Source: an uncultured Phascolarctobacterium sp.
Lineage (GTDB): Bacteria > Bacillota > Negativicutes > Acidaminococcales > Acidaminococcaceae
Assembly: GCA_900544885.1 (NCBI GenBank)
Contig: UQWU01000019.1
Location: forward strand, 1 to 32,497
DNA length: 32,497 nucleotides
Direction: 5' to 3'
Part shown: positions 22,853 through 31,436 of the stretch, in pieces
Layout of the letters: each line of letters starts with the position of its first letter
Position numbering within the stretch: position 1 is the stretch's first letter
The notes under the pieces: model-generated
Told to the model about the DNA's origin: nothing
Databases searched by the model: none
What the model saw: the letters and a program-made list of their open reading frames with translations, nothing else
Translations under genes and position numbers: made by a program

Positions 22853-24064
22853 ATGCAGCAAACAAAAAACAAATGGTTAATCGTTTTAGCAGCCATCGGT
22901 ATCCACATTTCTATCGGTAGTGTTTATGCCTGGAGTGTATTGACCAAGCCGATTATGCAATCCATGGGCTTTACGTTACAACAAGTAACTTGGACATTTT
23001 CGTTGGCAATTCTTTTTCTAGGCTTATCAGCAGGTTTTTTGGGTAGTTATGTAGAACGTTTTGGGCCGCGTCGTAGTGGCTTAGTAGCAGCCTGTTTTTT
23101 CTCTACTGGTATGTTAGGTACTGCTTATGCTTTAACGCAACACAGTTTGACATTGATGTATCTGTTTTATGGTGTAATTGGCGGTATTGGTTTAGGTACT
23201 GGGTATATCACACCTGTATCTACGTTAGTAAAATGGTTCCCTAATAATCGAGGTTTAGCGACGGGCTTGGCAATTATGGGATTTGGCTTTGCTAGTTTGA
23301 TTGCTGGTCCGGTAATGCAATTATTGATTGCTTCCTATGGGTTAGTTGCTAACTTTGTGATTTTAGGTTGCGGTTATTTTTTAGTTATGACTACTTCTGC
23401 TTTGTATTTAGAACCACCGAAAATGTTACCGCTGGTAAATGAAAAAAATAAAGTATCTGCTATCGCTGTTAAACAAGAATATCCTAAACAATTTACGGTT
23501 CAAGAAGCGATGCATACTTGGCGTTTTTATGCTTTATGGTGGATTTTCTTTATTAATATTACATGCGGGATTGGTTTGTTAGCTGTAGCTTCTCCTATGG
23601 CACAAGAGGTTATCAAGATGACGCCGATGGCAGCAGCATCTATGGTCGGTATTATCGGTTTATTAAATGGTGGCGGTCGTATTGTTTGGTCTACAATTTC
23701 TGATTATCTCGGCCGAGCTAATACCTATATCATATTTTTTGTAATTGAAATCATTGCTTTCTATATGTTGGGCGATGTACAGGACAGCTTAATTTTCCAG
23801 GCTTTGATTTTTATTATCATTACCTGCTATGGTGGTGGTTTTTCCTGTATGCCGGCTTATTTAAGTGATTTATTTGGTATGAAACAGCTTAGTGCTATTC
23901 ATGGACGTATTTTAACAGCTTGGGGTATGGCAGGTATTGCTGGTCCTCTACTGTTATCTGTAGTTTACGAACAGACACATAGTTATAGCTTCACTTTATA
24001 TTTATTTAGTGCATGTTTTGTACTTAATTTGTTAGTAGCAGTAATTTTGAAGTATAAAAAATAA
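22853..24064 (+). CDS. OFA-family MFS transporter (oxalate/formate antiporter-like)
   Basis: This 403-residue transporter has about 12 membrane helices in the inner membrane. It is placed in the OFA subfamily by the first-helix segment GSVYAWSVLTKP, the early GFLGSYVERFGPRRSG loop and the GIGLGTGYITPVSTLVKWFP motif. Characterised relatives exchange oxalate for formate or carry other small acids, but substrate cannot be assigned from sequence alone. AGAGGT precedes the ATG. It is the only gene under the ZTP riboswitch, so its cargo is probably linked to one-carbon or purine supply, formate being the simplest guess. Confidence 0.88.
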   Translation: MQQTKNKWLIVLAAIGIHISIGSVYAWSVLTKPIMQSMGFTLQQVTWTFSLAILFLGLSAGFLGSYVERFGPRRSGLVAACFFSTGMLGTAYALTQHSLTLMYLFYGVIGGIGLGTGYITPVSTLVKWFPNNRGLATGLAIMGFGFASLIAGPVMQLLIASYGLVANFVILGCGYFLVMTTSALYLEPPKMLPLVNEKNKVSAIAVKQEYPKQFTVQEAMHTWRFYALWWIFFINITCGIGLLAVASPMAQEVIKMTPMAAASMVGIIGLLNGGGRIVWSTISDYLGRANTYIIFFVIEIIAFYMLGDVQDSLIFQALIFIIITCYGGGFSCMPAYLSDLFGMKQLSAIHGRILTAWGMAGIAGPLLLSVVYEQTHSYSFTLYLFSACFVLNLLVAVILKYKK

Positions 24065-24096
24065 TAAAAATTTATCTAGTAGGTAAAATTTTTATT
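24065..24096 (+). terminator. Weak terminator after the OFA gene
   Basis: AAAAATTTATCT (24066-24077) pairs with AGGT (24081-24084) and AAATTTTT (24086-24093), leaving A24085 bulged. The stem is mostly A-T and the tail is short. Confidence 0.5.
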
Positions 24097-24104
24097 ACTT
24101 TTGC

Positions 24105-24134
24105 TTGACAAATAGAGCTTTTTATTGATAAGAT
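24105..24134 (+). promoter_or_regulatory. valS promoter
   Basis: TTGACA (24105-24110), an 18-nt spacer and TAAGAT (24129-24134), located about 25 nt before the T-box Stem I. Confidence 0.65.
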
Positions 24135-24159
24135 AATCAATATAACAAAATAATTACAA

Positions 24160-24386
24160 GCTATGAACGGAAGGAATTTTACCGTAGTCATTTTAGAGAG
24201 GCAGCGGGTGGTGCAAGCTGTTATGACAGTGTAAGATTTGTAGTCCGGGAGCCTCTTAGCAGAACAGGAGTAAGCTAAGACGTGAGCACGCGTTATGTGC
24301 ATTGAGTGCCCTAGATAAAATAGGGAAGATAGGTGGTACCACGATATATTCGCCCTGTCCTTTTTGGACGGGGCGTTAATTTTTTG
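24160..24386 (+). promoter_or_regulatory. Valine T-box leader of valS
   Basis: Stem I carries the AGAGAGGCAGC apical part and GGTGGTGCAAGCTG. The specifier region reads TTTGTAGTCCGGGAG, with GTA (Val) at 24240-24242 followed by the expected purine. The T-box proper is AGGTGGTACCACG (24331-24343); its TGGT matches the ACCA end of tRNA-Val. The terminator is CGCCCTGTCC (24351-24360) with GGACGGGGCG (24366-24375) and a T-rich tail. Uncharged tRNA-Val should favour the antiterminator and turn valS on. Confidence 0.93.
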
Positions 24387-24413
24387 TATTAAAAATTTGG
24401 GAGGAATTAGTAA

Positions 24414-27068
24414 ATGTGTGAAGAGCATAATATACCAAAGGTTTATGACCCTGCTTCCGTAGAGAAGAAATGGTATAAATTTTGGGAAGATCATCATTAT
24501 TTCCATGCAGAAGTAGAAGAAGGTAACAAAGCATTCAGTATTGTTATCCCGCCACCGAATATTACCGGTCAATTACACATGGGACATGCGTTGGATAATA
24601 CTCTGCAAGATATTTTGATTCGTTGGCATCGTATGATGGGTCATAATACTTTGTGGATGCCTGGCTACGACCATGCAGGTTTGGCTACTCAAATTAAAGT
24701 AGAAGAAGTAATCAAAAAAGAAGAAGGCAAAACACGTTATGATTTGGGTCGTGAAGAATTCCTGAAACGCGTTTGGGCTTGGAAGGAACAATATGGCGAC
24801 CGTATTATCAATCAATTGAAACATTTAGGTGTATCCTGCGATTGGGAACGTAAACGCTTCACTATGGATGAAGGTTGTTCTAAAGCTGTACGTGAAGTAT
24901 TCTGCTCCTTGTTTGAAAAAGGCTTAATCTATAAAGGTACTCGCATTACCAACTGGTGTGTAAACTGTAACACTGCTCTGTCCGATATCGAAGTAGAGCA
25001 TAAGGATGATGCAGGTCATTTGTGGTATGTACAATATCCTGTTGTTGAAGAGGAAGGTACTTATCTGACAATCGCTACTACTCGTCCGGAAACCATTATG
25101 GGTGATACTGCTGTTGCGGTAAATCCGGAAGATCCTCGTTATGGACGTCTTGTTGGTAAAACTCTGCGTTTACCTCTGACTGACCGTGTTATTCCTATCA
25201 TTGCTGATAGCTATGTTGATTTGGAATTTGGTACTGGTGCTGTAAAAATTACTCCGTCCCATGACCCCAACGACTATGAAATGGGCTTACGTCATAATTT
25301 GCCTAGCATTGTTGTTATCGGTATGGATGGTACTATGACTGCCGAGGCAGGTAAATATGAAGGCCAAACTCGTGAAGAATGCCGCAAAAATATTGTTGCT
25401 GACTTAAAAGAGCAAGGATACCTGGTAAAGGTTGAAGATTATTCTCATGCTGTTGGTCATTGCCAACGTTGCGGCTGTGTTGTAGAACCATTGGTTTCTA
25501 CTCAATGGTTCGTAAAAATGGCTCCGTTGGTACAAGCAGCTGTTGATTGTGTTGAAGACGGACGTACTCAATTCGTACCGGAACGTTTCACTAAAACTTA
25601 TACTGGCTGGATGGATAACATCCGTGACTGGTGTATCTCCCGCCAAATCTGGTGGGGTCATCGTATCCCTGTATGGTACTGCGACGATTGTGGTGAAATG
25701 CATGCAAGCCGTACTGATTTGACTGCTTGCCCGAAATGTGGCAGTACTCATATCCATCAAGATGAAGATGCTCTGGATACTTGGTTCAGTAGTGCTTTGT
25801 GGCCTTTCTCTACTATGGGCTGGCCTGATAAAGATCCAATGCTGAAGCAATTCTATCCTACCAGCGTATTAGTAACTGGTTATGATATTATTTTCTTCTG
25901 GGTTGCACGTATGCTGATTATGGGTATGGAATTTATGCATGAAATTCCGTTTGAAAAAGTATTTATCCATGGCTTGGTTCGTGATAGCCAAGGTCGTAAA
26001 ATGTCCAAATCTCTGGGCAATGGTATCGACCCCTTGGAAGTTATCGACAAATATGGTGCTGATACTTTGCGTTTCATGCTGATTACCGGTAATACTCCTG
26101 GTAATGATATGCGTTTCTATTGGGAACGTGTAGAAGCAACTCGTAACTTTGCTAATAAAATTTGGAACGCTTCTCGTTTCGCATTGATGAATATTGAAGG
26201 CTACGATCCAAATGCTAAGCTGGCTCCGTATACATTGGCTGATAAATGGATTTTGTCCCGTCTGCAGCATACTGCAAAAGACGTTACCGAAATGCTGGAA
26301 AAATTCGAACTGGGTGAAGCAGGTCGCATGATTTATGACTTCATTTGGGGCGAAGTTTGTGACTGGTATATCGAACTGGCTAAACCGCGTCTGTATAATA
26401 AAGAAAACGCTGAAGAACGTGCAACTGCACAACATGTTCTGGCTAAAGTATTGACCAGTGCTATGCAATTGCTGCATCCTTATATGCCGTTCATCACCGA
26501 AGAAATCTATCAATGTCTGCCTCATGAAGCAGAAAGCATCATGGTTTCTAAATGGCCGGAAGCAGATCCTGCTTTGATTGACGATGAAGCAGAACGCGTA
26601 ATGGGTGCTATCATGGAAAGTATCAAAGCTATCCGTAATATGCGTGCTGAAGTTAATGTACCGCCAGGAAAGAAAGTACCTGCTATTATGTTAGTAGCTG
26701 CTGACTTAAAGGACGGTGTTGAAGCTAATGCTAACTATGTACATCTGATGGGTGCTATCAGCGATTTGAGTGTACTGTCTGAAGATGCTGCAAAACCGGA
26801 AAATGCTATGGCCGGTGTTGTAAGCGGTATCGAAGTATACCTGCCGCTTGCAGGCTTGATTGATGTTGAAAAAGAAACTCAACGCTTGAATAAAGAACTG
26901 GCTACCATCGACAAAGAATTATCTCGTGTAGAAGGTAAGCTGGGCAATGCAGGCTTCTTGGCTAAAGCTCCTGAAGCTGTTATTGCTAAAGAAAAAGCTA
27001 AGGCAGAAGAATTAAATGGCAAAAAAGCTGCTATTAATGAACGTCTGGCTTATTTGAAAACTATCTAA
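24414..27068 (+). CDS. valS: Valyl-tRNA synthetase
   Basis: This cytoplasmic class I synthetase attaches valine to tRNA-Val. The 884-residue protein has normal bacterial length. The HIGH-type motif is H55-M-G-H58 (in PPPNITGQLHMGHAL) and the second signature is K529-MSKS-533. The CP1 editing domain lies between them, with the TTRPETIMGDTAV segment and the later GTGAVKITPSHDPNDYE. The chain ends in a Lys/Glu-rich coiled coil (about 815-884) typical of ValRS. GGGAGG lies about 9 nt before the ATG. Compared with neighbouring genes it uses noticeably more CTG, ATC and TTC codons, consistent with high expression. It is controlled by the valine T-box. Confidence 0.97.
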   Translation: MCEEHNIPKVYDPASVEKKWYKFWEDHHYFHAEVEEGNKAFSIVIPPPNITGQLHMGHALDNTLQDILIRWHRMMGHNTLWMPGYDHAGLATQIKVEEVIKKEEGKTRYDLGREEFLKRVWAWKEQYGDRIINQLKHLGVSCDWERKRFTMDEGCSKAVREVFCSLFEKGLIYKGTRITNWCVNCNTALSDIEVEHKDDAGHLWYVQYPVVEEEGTYLTIATTRPETIMGDTAVAVNPEDPRYGRLVGKTLRLPLTDRVIPIIADSYVDLEFGTGAVKITPSHDPNDYEMGLRHNLPSIVVIGMDGTMTAEAGKYEGQTREECRKNIVADLKEQGYLVKVEDYSHAVGHCQRCGCVVEPLVSTQWFVKMAPLVQAAVDCVEDGRTQFVPERFTKTYTGWMDNIRDWCISRQIWWGHRIPVWYCDDCGEMHASRTDLTACPKCGSTHIHQDEDALDTWFSSALWPFSTMGWPDKDPMLKQFYPTSVLVTGYDIIFFWVARMLIMGMEFMHEIPFEKVFIHGLVRDSQGRKMSKSLGNGIDPLEVIDKYGADTLRFMLITGNTPGNDMRFYWERVEATRNFANKIWNASRFALMNIEGYDPNAKLAPYTLADKWILSRLQHTAKDVTEMLEKFELGEAGRMIYDFIWGEVCDWYIELAKPRLYNKENAEERATAQHVLAKVLTSAMQLLHPYMPFITEEIYQCLPHEAESIMVSKWPEADPALIDDEAERVMGAIMESIKAIRNMRAEVNVPPGKKVPAIMLVAADLKDGVEANANYVHLMGAISDLSVLSEDAAKPENAMAGVVSGIEVYLPLAGLIDVEKETQRLNKELATIDKELSRVEGKLGNAGFLAKAPEAVIAKEKAKAEELNGKKAAINERLAYLKTI

Positions 27069-27094
27069 TCAATAAAAACTGAGTTGTAATTTTT

Positions 27095-27183
27095 GGAGCA
27101 ATTTAATACTCGCTCAATAGGGCCTTTTACCTCTGCAACGGGGAAGACCTGTGCAGTGAGTATTTAAATTGCTCCTGCATTTT
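27095..27183 (+). ncRNA. Unassigned long hairpin RNA between valS and folC
   Basis: GGAGCAATTTAATACTC (27095-27111) pairs with GAGTATTTAAATTGCTCC (27158-27175), leaving one bulged A, and continues inward by three pairs. An internal loop is followed by AGG/CCT and CTTTT/GGAAG pairs and a terminal loop rich in C, G and A. A short T-run (about 27179-27183) follows. It may simply terminate valS, or be a leader element of folC or a small RNA. It matches no riboswitch I could recall. Confidence 0.55.
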
Positions 27184-27229
27184 TACAATCTTTGATTTCT
27201 CTGATTTTAATAAGGAGGCTGGAGCTTCT

Positions 27230-28534
27230 ATGAATTATGTAGAAAGTCTAGATTATCTTGACAGCTTAGGCAAGTTTGGCATAAAGCTGGGCATGGAACG
27301 TATTGAAGGATTACTGAAAGAACTGGATAATCCTGAACAAAAAATTAAAACTGTACATGTGACAGGTACTAACGGTAAAGGCTCTGTTTCCAGTATGATT
27401 ACTAATATTTTACTGGCATCAGGTTTGCATGTAGGCAAATTTACATCTCCGCATCTGGTAAAATATAATGAACGTATTAATTTAGATGGTAAAGATATTA
27501 GTGATGATGATTTTGCCATGGCTATTTCTGCTGTAAAGGTTGCAGCGGATAGCATAGTAAAAAAAGGTGTCTGTGAACAACCTACACAATTTGAAGTTTT
27601 AACTGCAGCTGCTTTCTTATATTTTTATCTGCAAAAGGTAGATTATGCTGTTATTGAAGTTGGAATGGGCGGATTATGGGATTCTACTAACGTCATTACG
27701 CCAGTTGTTTCTGTTATTACTAATGTTGCTTTAGATCATACTGACCGTTGCGGAAAAACAATCGAGCGTATTGCTATGCAAAAAGCGGGTATCATTAAAG
27801 AAAATGTTCCTTTAGTTACCTCTGCCGAAGGCGATGAAGCATTAGGTCCTATTGTAAGTTTTGCTATGTTTAAACAAGCTCCGGTTTATCTTTATGGTAA
27901 AGCTTTTCATGGTACAGAGGTTTCTAGCTCTATGGACGGACAAAAATTTACTTTGCATGCAGGTGATTTCTATGCATCTGATTATGAAATAAAGTTGCCG
28001 GGTGAGCATCAGATTAAAAATACTAGCGTAGCGATTGTAGCAGCTAAAATCGTCTCTAAGCAGGATGAACGTATTAATGAGCTGGCATTGCATATCGGTG
28101 TTGCTAATACTGTATGGCCTGGTCGTTTAGAGCGTATTCATAAAAATCCTGATATAATTTTAGATGGTGCTCATAATCCCAATGGTGCTGAAGCATTGCG
28201 TAAAGCTTTGGATAAGTATTATCCTGGTAAACAAGTACATTTTGTTTTTGGTATGATGGGCGATAAAGATATGACTAATGTTATCAAAACCTTGATTCAT
28301 CAAGATGATATTGTTTATACAGTTCGTGCCGATGAAGGTGCACGTGCTGCAGAAGCTAGTGATTTAGCTAAATTAGTAGGTAGCAATGCAGTACCGATGG
28401 AAAATTTGGCTGAAGCATATGGTCGTGCTCTAAATGAAGCCGGTAATGATGGTGTTGTCTGTGTTTGCGGCAGTCTGTATCTAGTGGGCGAATTCAAGAA
28501 AATGCTTTTGGCTGATAAAAATAACTTGAATTAA
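27230..28534 (+). CDS. folC: Folylpolyglutamate synthase / dihydrofolate synthase
   Basis: This cytoplasmic ATP-dependent ligase adds glutamate to dihydropteroate and/or to tetrahydrofolates, keeping folates in the cell. The 434-residue protein has the Mur-ligase fold. The P-loop is G46-TNGKGS (VTGTNGKGSVSSM), the folate-site segment is KFTSPHLVKYNERI, the central VIEVGMGGLWDSTNVI motif is present, and the C-terminal domain holds DGAHNPNGAEAL. AAGGAGG lies 11 nt before the ATG. The enzyme ties in with metF, metH and the ZTP switch elsewhere in the window. Its stop codon overlaps a 17-codon ORF that leads to the next gene. Confidence 0.95.
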   Translation: MNYVESLDYLDSLGKFGIKLGMERIEGLLKELDNPEQKIKTVHVTGTNGKGSVSSMITNILLASGLHVGKFTSPHLVKYNERINLDGKDISDDDFAMAISAVKVAADSIVKKGVCEQPTQFEVLTAAAFLYFYLQKVDYAVIEVGMGGLWDSTNVITPVVSVITNVALDHTDRCGKTIERIAMQKAGIIKENVPLVTSAEGDEALGPIVSFAMFKQAPVYLYGKAFHGTEVSSSMDGQKFTLHAGDFYASDYEIKLPGEHQIKNTSVAIVAAKIVSKQDERINELALHIGVANTVWPGRLERIHKNPDIILDGAHNPNGAEALRKALDKYYPGKQVHFVFGMMGDKDMTNVIKTLIHQDDIVYTVRADEGARAAEASDLAKLVGSNAVPMENLAEAYGRALNEAGNDGVVCVCGSLYLVGEFKKMLLADKNNLN

Positions 28535-28587
28535 TGCAGATATTTTCTGGCTGTCAGGCAATGGTGATGGATTTGGTGATTATATGA
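28534..28587 (+). CDS. 17-codon bridging ORF (possible translational relay)
   Basis: The frame reads MQIFSGCQAMVMDLVII. Its ATG overlaps the folC stop (TAATG, 28532-28536) and its TGA overlaps the next gene's start (ATGA, 28584-28587). There is no Shine-Dalgarno before it, nor a strong one before the ligase gene. The simplest reading is that terminating ribosomes reinitiate twice, coupling folC to the ligase gene. The peptide itself may have no function. Confidence 0.4.
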   Translation: MQIFSGCQAMVMDLVII

Positions 28588-29897
28588 ACCTGAGAAAATT
28601 AGCAGATTATCTTGACAACAAAATATATTACATGCTGCTTTTTACAGTTGCGGTTATTCCTTTGCGGCAGGAGTTTACTGCTTTTTGTGTAGCTGTTACT
28701 TTTATAGCAGCTGTTCTGACTTCTTTTTATAAGGGCAGACAAAATCCGCCTGTATTGCAGAAGTGGCAGCAGGGGGCATTATATCTTCTATTTATCATAG
28801 GCTGGATTTCTTTACATTTTTCCTTGGATAAATTTATTTCTTCCTGGAACTATGTTTATGTTGCGGGACAGTATAGTGCTTTGCTGTTTGTGCTATTGCG
28901 CTACGGTTGGCAAAAACCTCAGCCATTTGCAGAATCCGCCAAGGAAACGGAGACGATTAATGGTTGGCGTGGCTATTGGCAGCAATTTTCTTGTCGGCCC
29001 AGACCATTACAGTTGATCAGTGCTTTTATGTTGATGTCCGTATTCGTTAGCGGGTTAGGCATTTTTCAAAAGATTTTTGGGGTAACAGCTGATGGTGTCT
29101 GGGTGGATCCGGCACAGTTTCCTGATATTAAAGTCAGAGTCTTTTCAACTTTAGTTAATCCTAATATTTTAGGCGGTTATCTGGTGCTGGTTATTGCTTA
29201 TACTGCTGCTTTTTTCAATATGACAAAGGGTAGACGTAATTGGCGCTTAGCTTTTTTAGCAACAGGTATTTTAGCATCTATTTGTCTTTTATATACATAT
29301 TCTCGTGGTAATTGGCTAGCTTGTGCTGCAGTATTGCTAACGTTTTGCATTTGCTTCTGTCGTAAAGCATTTATTCCGATTATTATGGGTAGTGTAGCTG
29401 TTTTTGCTAGTGGTGGTCATGTAGTTATGCATCGTCTAGCTTCTATTGGTGGCAGCGGTGATACTTCTACCGCATTACGTTTAGCTTATCTTAAAAGTAC
29501 GAAATGGATTATTGAGGCATATCCTTTTGGCGTAGGTTGGTATGGCTATCGTTTTGTTTATCCGACATATAATTTCTATTTGGCAGATACGAGCGTTATT
29601 ATGTATCATTGTCATAATATGTTTTTAAATGTTTGGTCAGAGTTAGGCTTACACGGTTTAATAGTCTTTTTGCTGATTTGGTGGGGGATATTTTTAAGGA
29701 CTGGCTGGAGGCTTGCTTATCATGGTCGTAGCTGGTGGCTGAAGGCTATGGGTAGAGGTTATGTATTGGCATCAATAGGCATTACTATTGGAGGCTTAAC
29801 GGATCATGTTTATTTCAATACACAGATGGGCTTATTATTTTGGCTTTTAGGTGGATTGACTATGTTAAGCAATAAGTTGGACAAATATGAAATGTAA
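28584..29897 (+). CDS. O-antigen-ligase/polymerase-like membrane protein
   Basis: This 437-residue inner-membrane protein has about ten to eleven predicted helices. It belongs to the Wzy_C/O-antigen ligase family. Visible family features are the STLVNPNILGGY stretch (188-199), the Arg in SRGNW (240-244), and the large periplasmic loop with ALRLAYLKSTKWIIEAYPFGVGW and His344 in CHNMFLNVWSELG. Ligases of this family join polysaccharide to lipid A-core; related members polymerise O-units or glycosylate proteins, so the exact acceptor is uncertain. It fits an organism with an outer membrane. No strong ribosome binding site is seen, and the start overlaps the preceding mini-ORF by ATGA. A terminator follows. 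Confidence 0.82.
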   Translation: MNLRKLADYLDNKIYYMLLFTVAVIPLRQEFTAFCVAVTFIAAVLTSFYKGRQNPPVLQKWQQGALYLLFIIGWISLHFSLDKFISSWNYVYVAGQYSALLFVLLRYGWQKPQPFAESAKETETINGWRGYWQQFSCRPRPLQLISAFMLMSVFVSGLGIFQKIFGVTADGVWVDPAQFPDIKVRVFSTLVNPNILGGYLVLVIAYTAAFFNMTKGRRNWRLAFLATGILASICLLYTYSRGNWLACAAVLLTFCICFCRKAFIPIIMGSVAVFASGGHVVMHRLASIGGSGDTSTALRLAYLKSTKWIIEAYPFGVGWYGYRFVYPTYNFYLADTSVIMYHCHNMFLNVWSELGLHGLIVFLLIWWGIFLRTGWRLAYHGRSWWLKAMGRGYVLASIGITIGGLTDHVYFNTQMGLLFWLLGGLTMLSNKLDKYEM

Positions 29898-29912
29898 ATA
29901 ATTTTTTTCTGC

Positions 29913-29953
29913 ATACTGCAAGTGGTGTTGTTCACTATTTGCAGTATTTTTTT
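29913..29953 (+). terminator. Terminator of the folC/ligase transcript
   Basis: ATACTGCAA (29913-29921) pairs with TTGCAGTAT (29939-29947), with an inner GTG/CAC, followed by a T-run. The stretch 29954-30023 after it holds nothing recognisable. Confidence 0.9.
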
Positions 29954-30023
29954 ACTTTTTGTGTAATGTTTTTTACGAAAATAACAATTTGTGTTACATA
30001 TAAGTAAAATAGAAAAATTTTTA

Positions 30024-30052
30024 TTGACTAAGTGTAAATGCAGTTGTATTAT
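30024..30052 (+). promoter_or_regulatory. metA promoter
   Basis: TTGACT (30024-30029), a 17-nt spacer and TATTAT (30047-30052), about 35 nt before the T-box Stem I. Confidence 0.6.
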
Positions 30053-30085
30053 ATAGCACATAGCCAACAATTTAATATTTTTTAT

Positions 30086-30366
30086 TAGGCGATGAAGAGA
30101 AGAGTAAATGAGTGCGTTTGGCGCAGAGAGCCTCCGTTTATGGTGCAAGGAGGAGCAAAAGCTATCATTGAAGATGGTCTTGGAGTTGATGGACTGAGAT
30201 GTAAATTTAGGTTATCCGGGTGCACCCGTTACAGTGCCGAAGTATTAAAGGGTAAACAATCCCTGCGTACTTGTTGAGGTTTGTGTGGTGACATACAGAC
30301 GAATTAGGGTGGTATCACGAAATAGCGCTTTCGTCCCTGTATATTACAGGAACGAAAGCTTTTTTA
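30086..30366 (+). promoter_or_regulatory. Methionine T-box leader of metA-metY
   Basis: Stem I contains GATGAAGAGAAGAGTAAA and AGAGAGCCTCC, and TGGTGCAAGGAGG follows. The specifier line GAAGATGGTCTTGGAG has ATG (Met) at 30174-30176 followed by G. The T-box is AGGGTGGTATCACG (30306-30319), whose TGGT can pair with the tRNA ACCA end. The terminator is GCTTTCGT plus CCTGT (30327-30340) with ACAGG plus ACGAAAGC (about 30346-30359), followed by T6. Uncharged tRNA-Met would switch the operon on. Confidence 0.95.
30327..30366 (+). terminator. Terminator of the methionine T-box
   Basis: A 13-bp stem, GCTTTCGT then CCTGT (30327-30340) pairing with ACAGG then ACGAAAGC, with one base skipped on each side, and a T-run at 30360-30365. 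Confidence 0.92.
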
Positions 30367-30415
30367 TTGTTGCGATTACTGTAGTGCGTTTAGTAAATTT
30401 TTTGGAGGGAAAAAA

Positions 30416-31399
30416 ATGCCTATTAAAGTAAATGATAATTTGTCTGCTATTGGACAATTACAAGAGGAAGGAATTTTTACAATGACCGAAGAACGTGCAA
30501 ATAATCAGCGCGTTCGTCCTTTAAAAATCTGTGTATTAAACTTAATGCCGTTGAAAAAACCGACTGAAATTCAACTGTTGCGTCTTTTAGGTAACTCCCC
30601 GCTACAGATTGAAGTCGATTTCTGCCGTACAGTGAGCCGCGAAACTACTCATACTGATAATACATATTTAGATAATGCGTATTTGGAATTTGAGGATATT
30701 AAAGATAAATACTATGATGCATTTTTGATGACTGGTGCACCTGTTGAAAAATATGCCTTTGAGGATGTAGATTATTGGCAGGAAATAGTTACTTATCTTG
30801 ATTGGGCAGAACTGCATTGTTATTCTACTATGTGCTTATGCTGGGGTGCTCAAGCAGCTTTATACCATTATTATGGTGTTAATAAAAAGATTCTGCCGGC
30901 TAAAATGTTCGGTATTTTTCAATATGGTTTGACTGTAAAAAATCATCCGTTATTGCGCGGTTTTGATGATCGTTATTTTATTCCACAATCCCGCCATACT
31001 GCAGTTGATGATGATGCTATTGATTCTTGCAAATCCTTACAGGTATTGTCCCGTTCGGTAGAAAACGGTATCAATATTTGTGCAACTAAAGACTTACGTC
31101 GTATCTTTGTTTTAGGTCATTTTGAATATGATCGTTATACTTTGGCTGATGAATATTATCGTGATAAGAAAAAAGGTTTGCCCATTGATATTCCTCGACA
31201 CTATTTCCCGGAAGGCGATACAACTCAAGAGCCAGTGTTCAAATGGCGCAGCTATGCTCATCTGTTCTATATGAACTGGTTGAATATCGTTTATCAAGAT
31301 ACTCCATATGATTTACACGAGCTTACATCTGCTGCAGGTAATAAATTGGAGAAAGCTTTAAATGAATATAATCGTATTTTGCAACAATTACAGCAATGA
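30416..31399 (+). CDS. metA: Homoserine O-acetyltransferase (MetA family)
   Basis: It activates homoserine for methionine synthesis in the cytoplasm. The 327-residue protein has the MetA triad Cys142 (MCLCWGAQA), His235 and Glu237 (GHFEYD). Residue 111 is Glu (GAPVEKYAFEDVDYW). In this family Glu111 is associated with acetyl-CoA use and Gly111 with succinyl-CoA, so O-acetylhomoserine is the predicted product even though the family is often named homoserine O-succinyltransferase. The downstream MetY-like enzyme consumes exactly that product. GGAGGG lies before the ATG. It is controlled by a methionine T-box and lies 37 nt from metY. Confidence 0.95.
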   Translation: MPIKVNDNLSAIGQLQEEGIFTMTEERANNQRVRPLKICVLNLMPLKKPTEIQLLRLLGNSPLQIEVDFCRTVSRETTHTDNTYLDNAYLEFEDIKDKYYDAFLMTGAPVEKYAFEDVDYWQEIVTYLDWAELHCYSTMCLCWGAQAALYHYYGVNKKILPAKMFGIFQYGLTVKNHPLLRGFDDRYFIPQSRHTAVDDDAIDSCKSLQVLSRSVENGINICATKDLRRIFVLGHFEYDRYTLADEYYRDKKKGLPIDIPRHYFPEGDTTQEPVFKWRSYAHLFYMNWLNIVYQDTPYDLHELTSAAGNKLEKALNEYNRILQQLQQ

Positions 31400-31436
31400 T
31401 ACTATAGAAGAAAAATAAAATTAGGAGGACGAAGCT

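Noticed and set aside
27095..27175. Tetrahydrofolate riboswitch before folC
   Set aside because: The context would fit, but the conserved core sequences of the THF aptamer as I know them are absent.
30092..30277. 61-codon open frame before metA
   Set aside because: It falls inside the methionine T-box Stem I region and has no family features.
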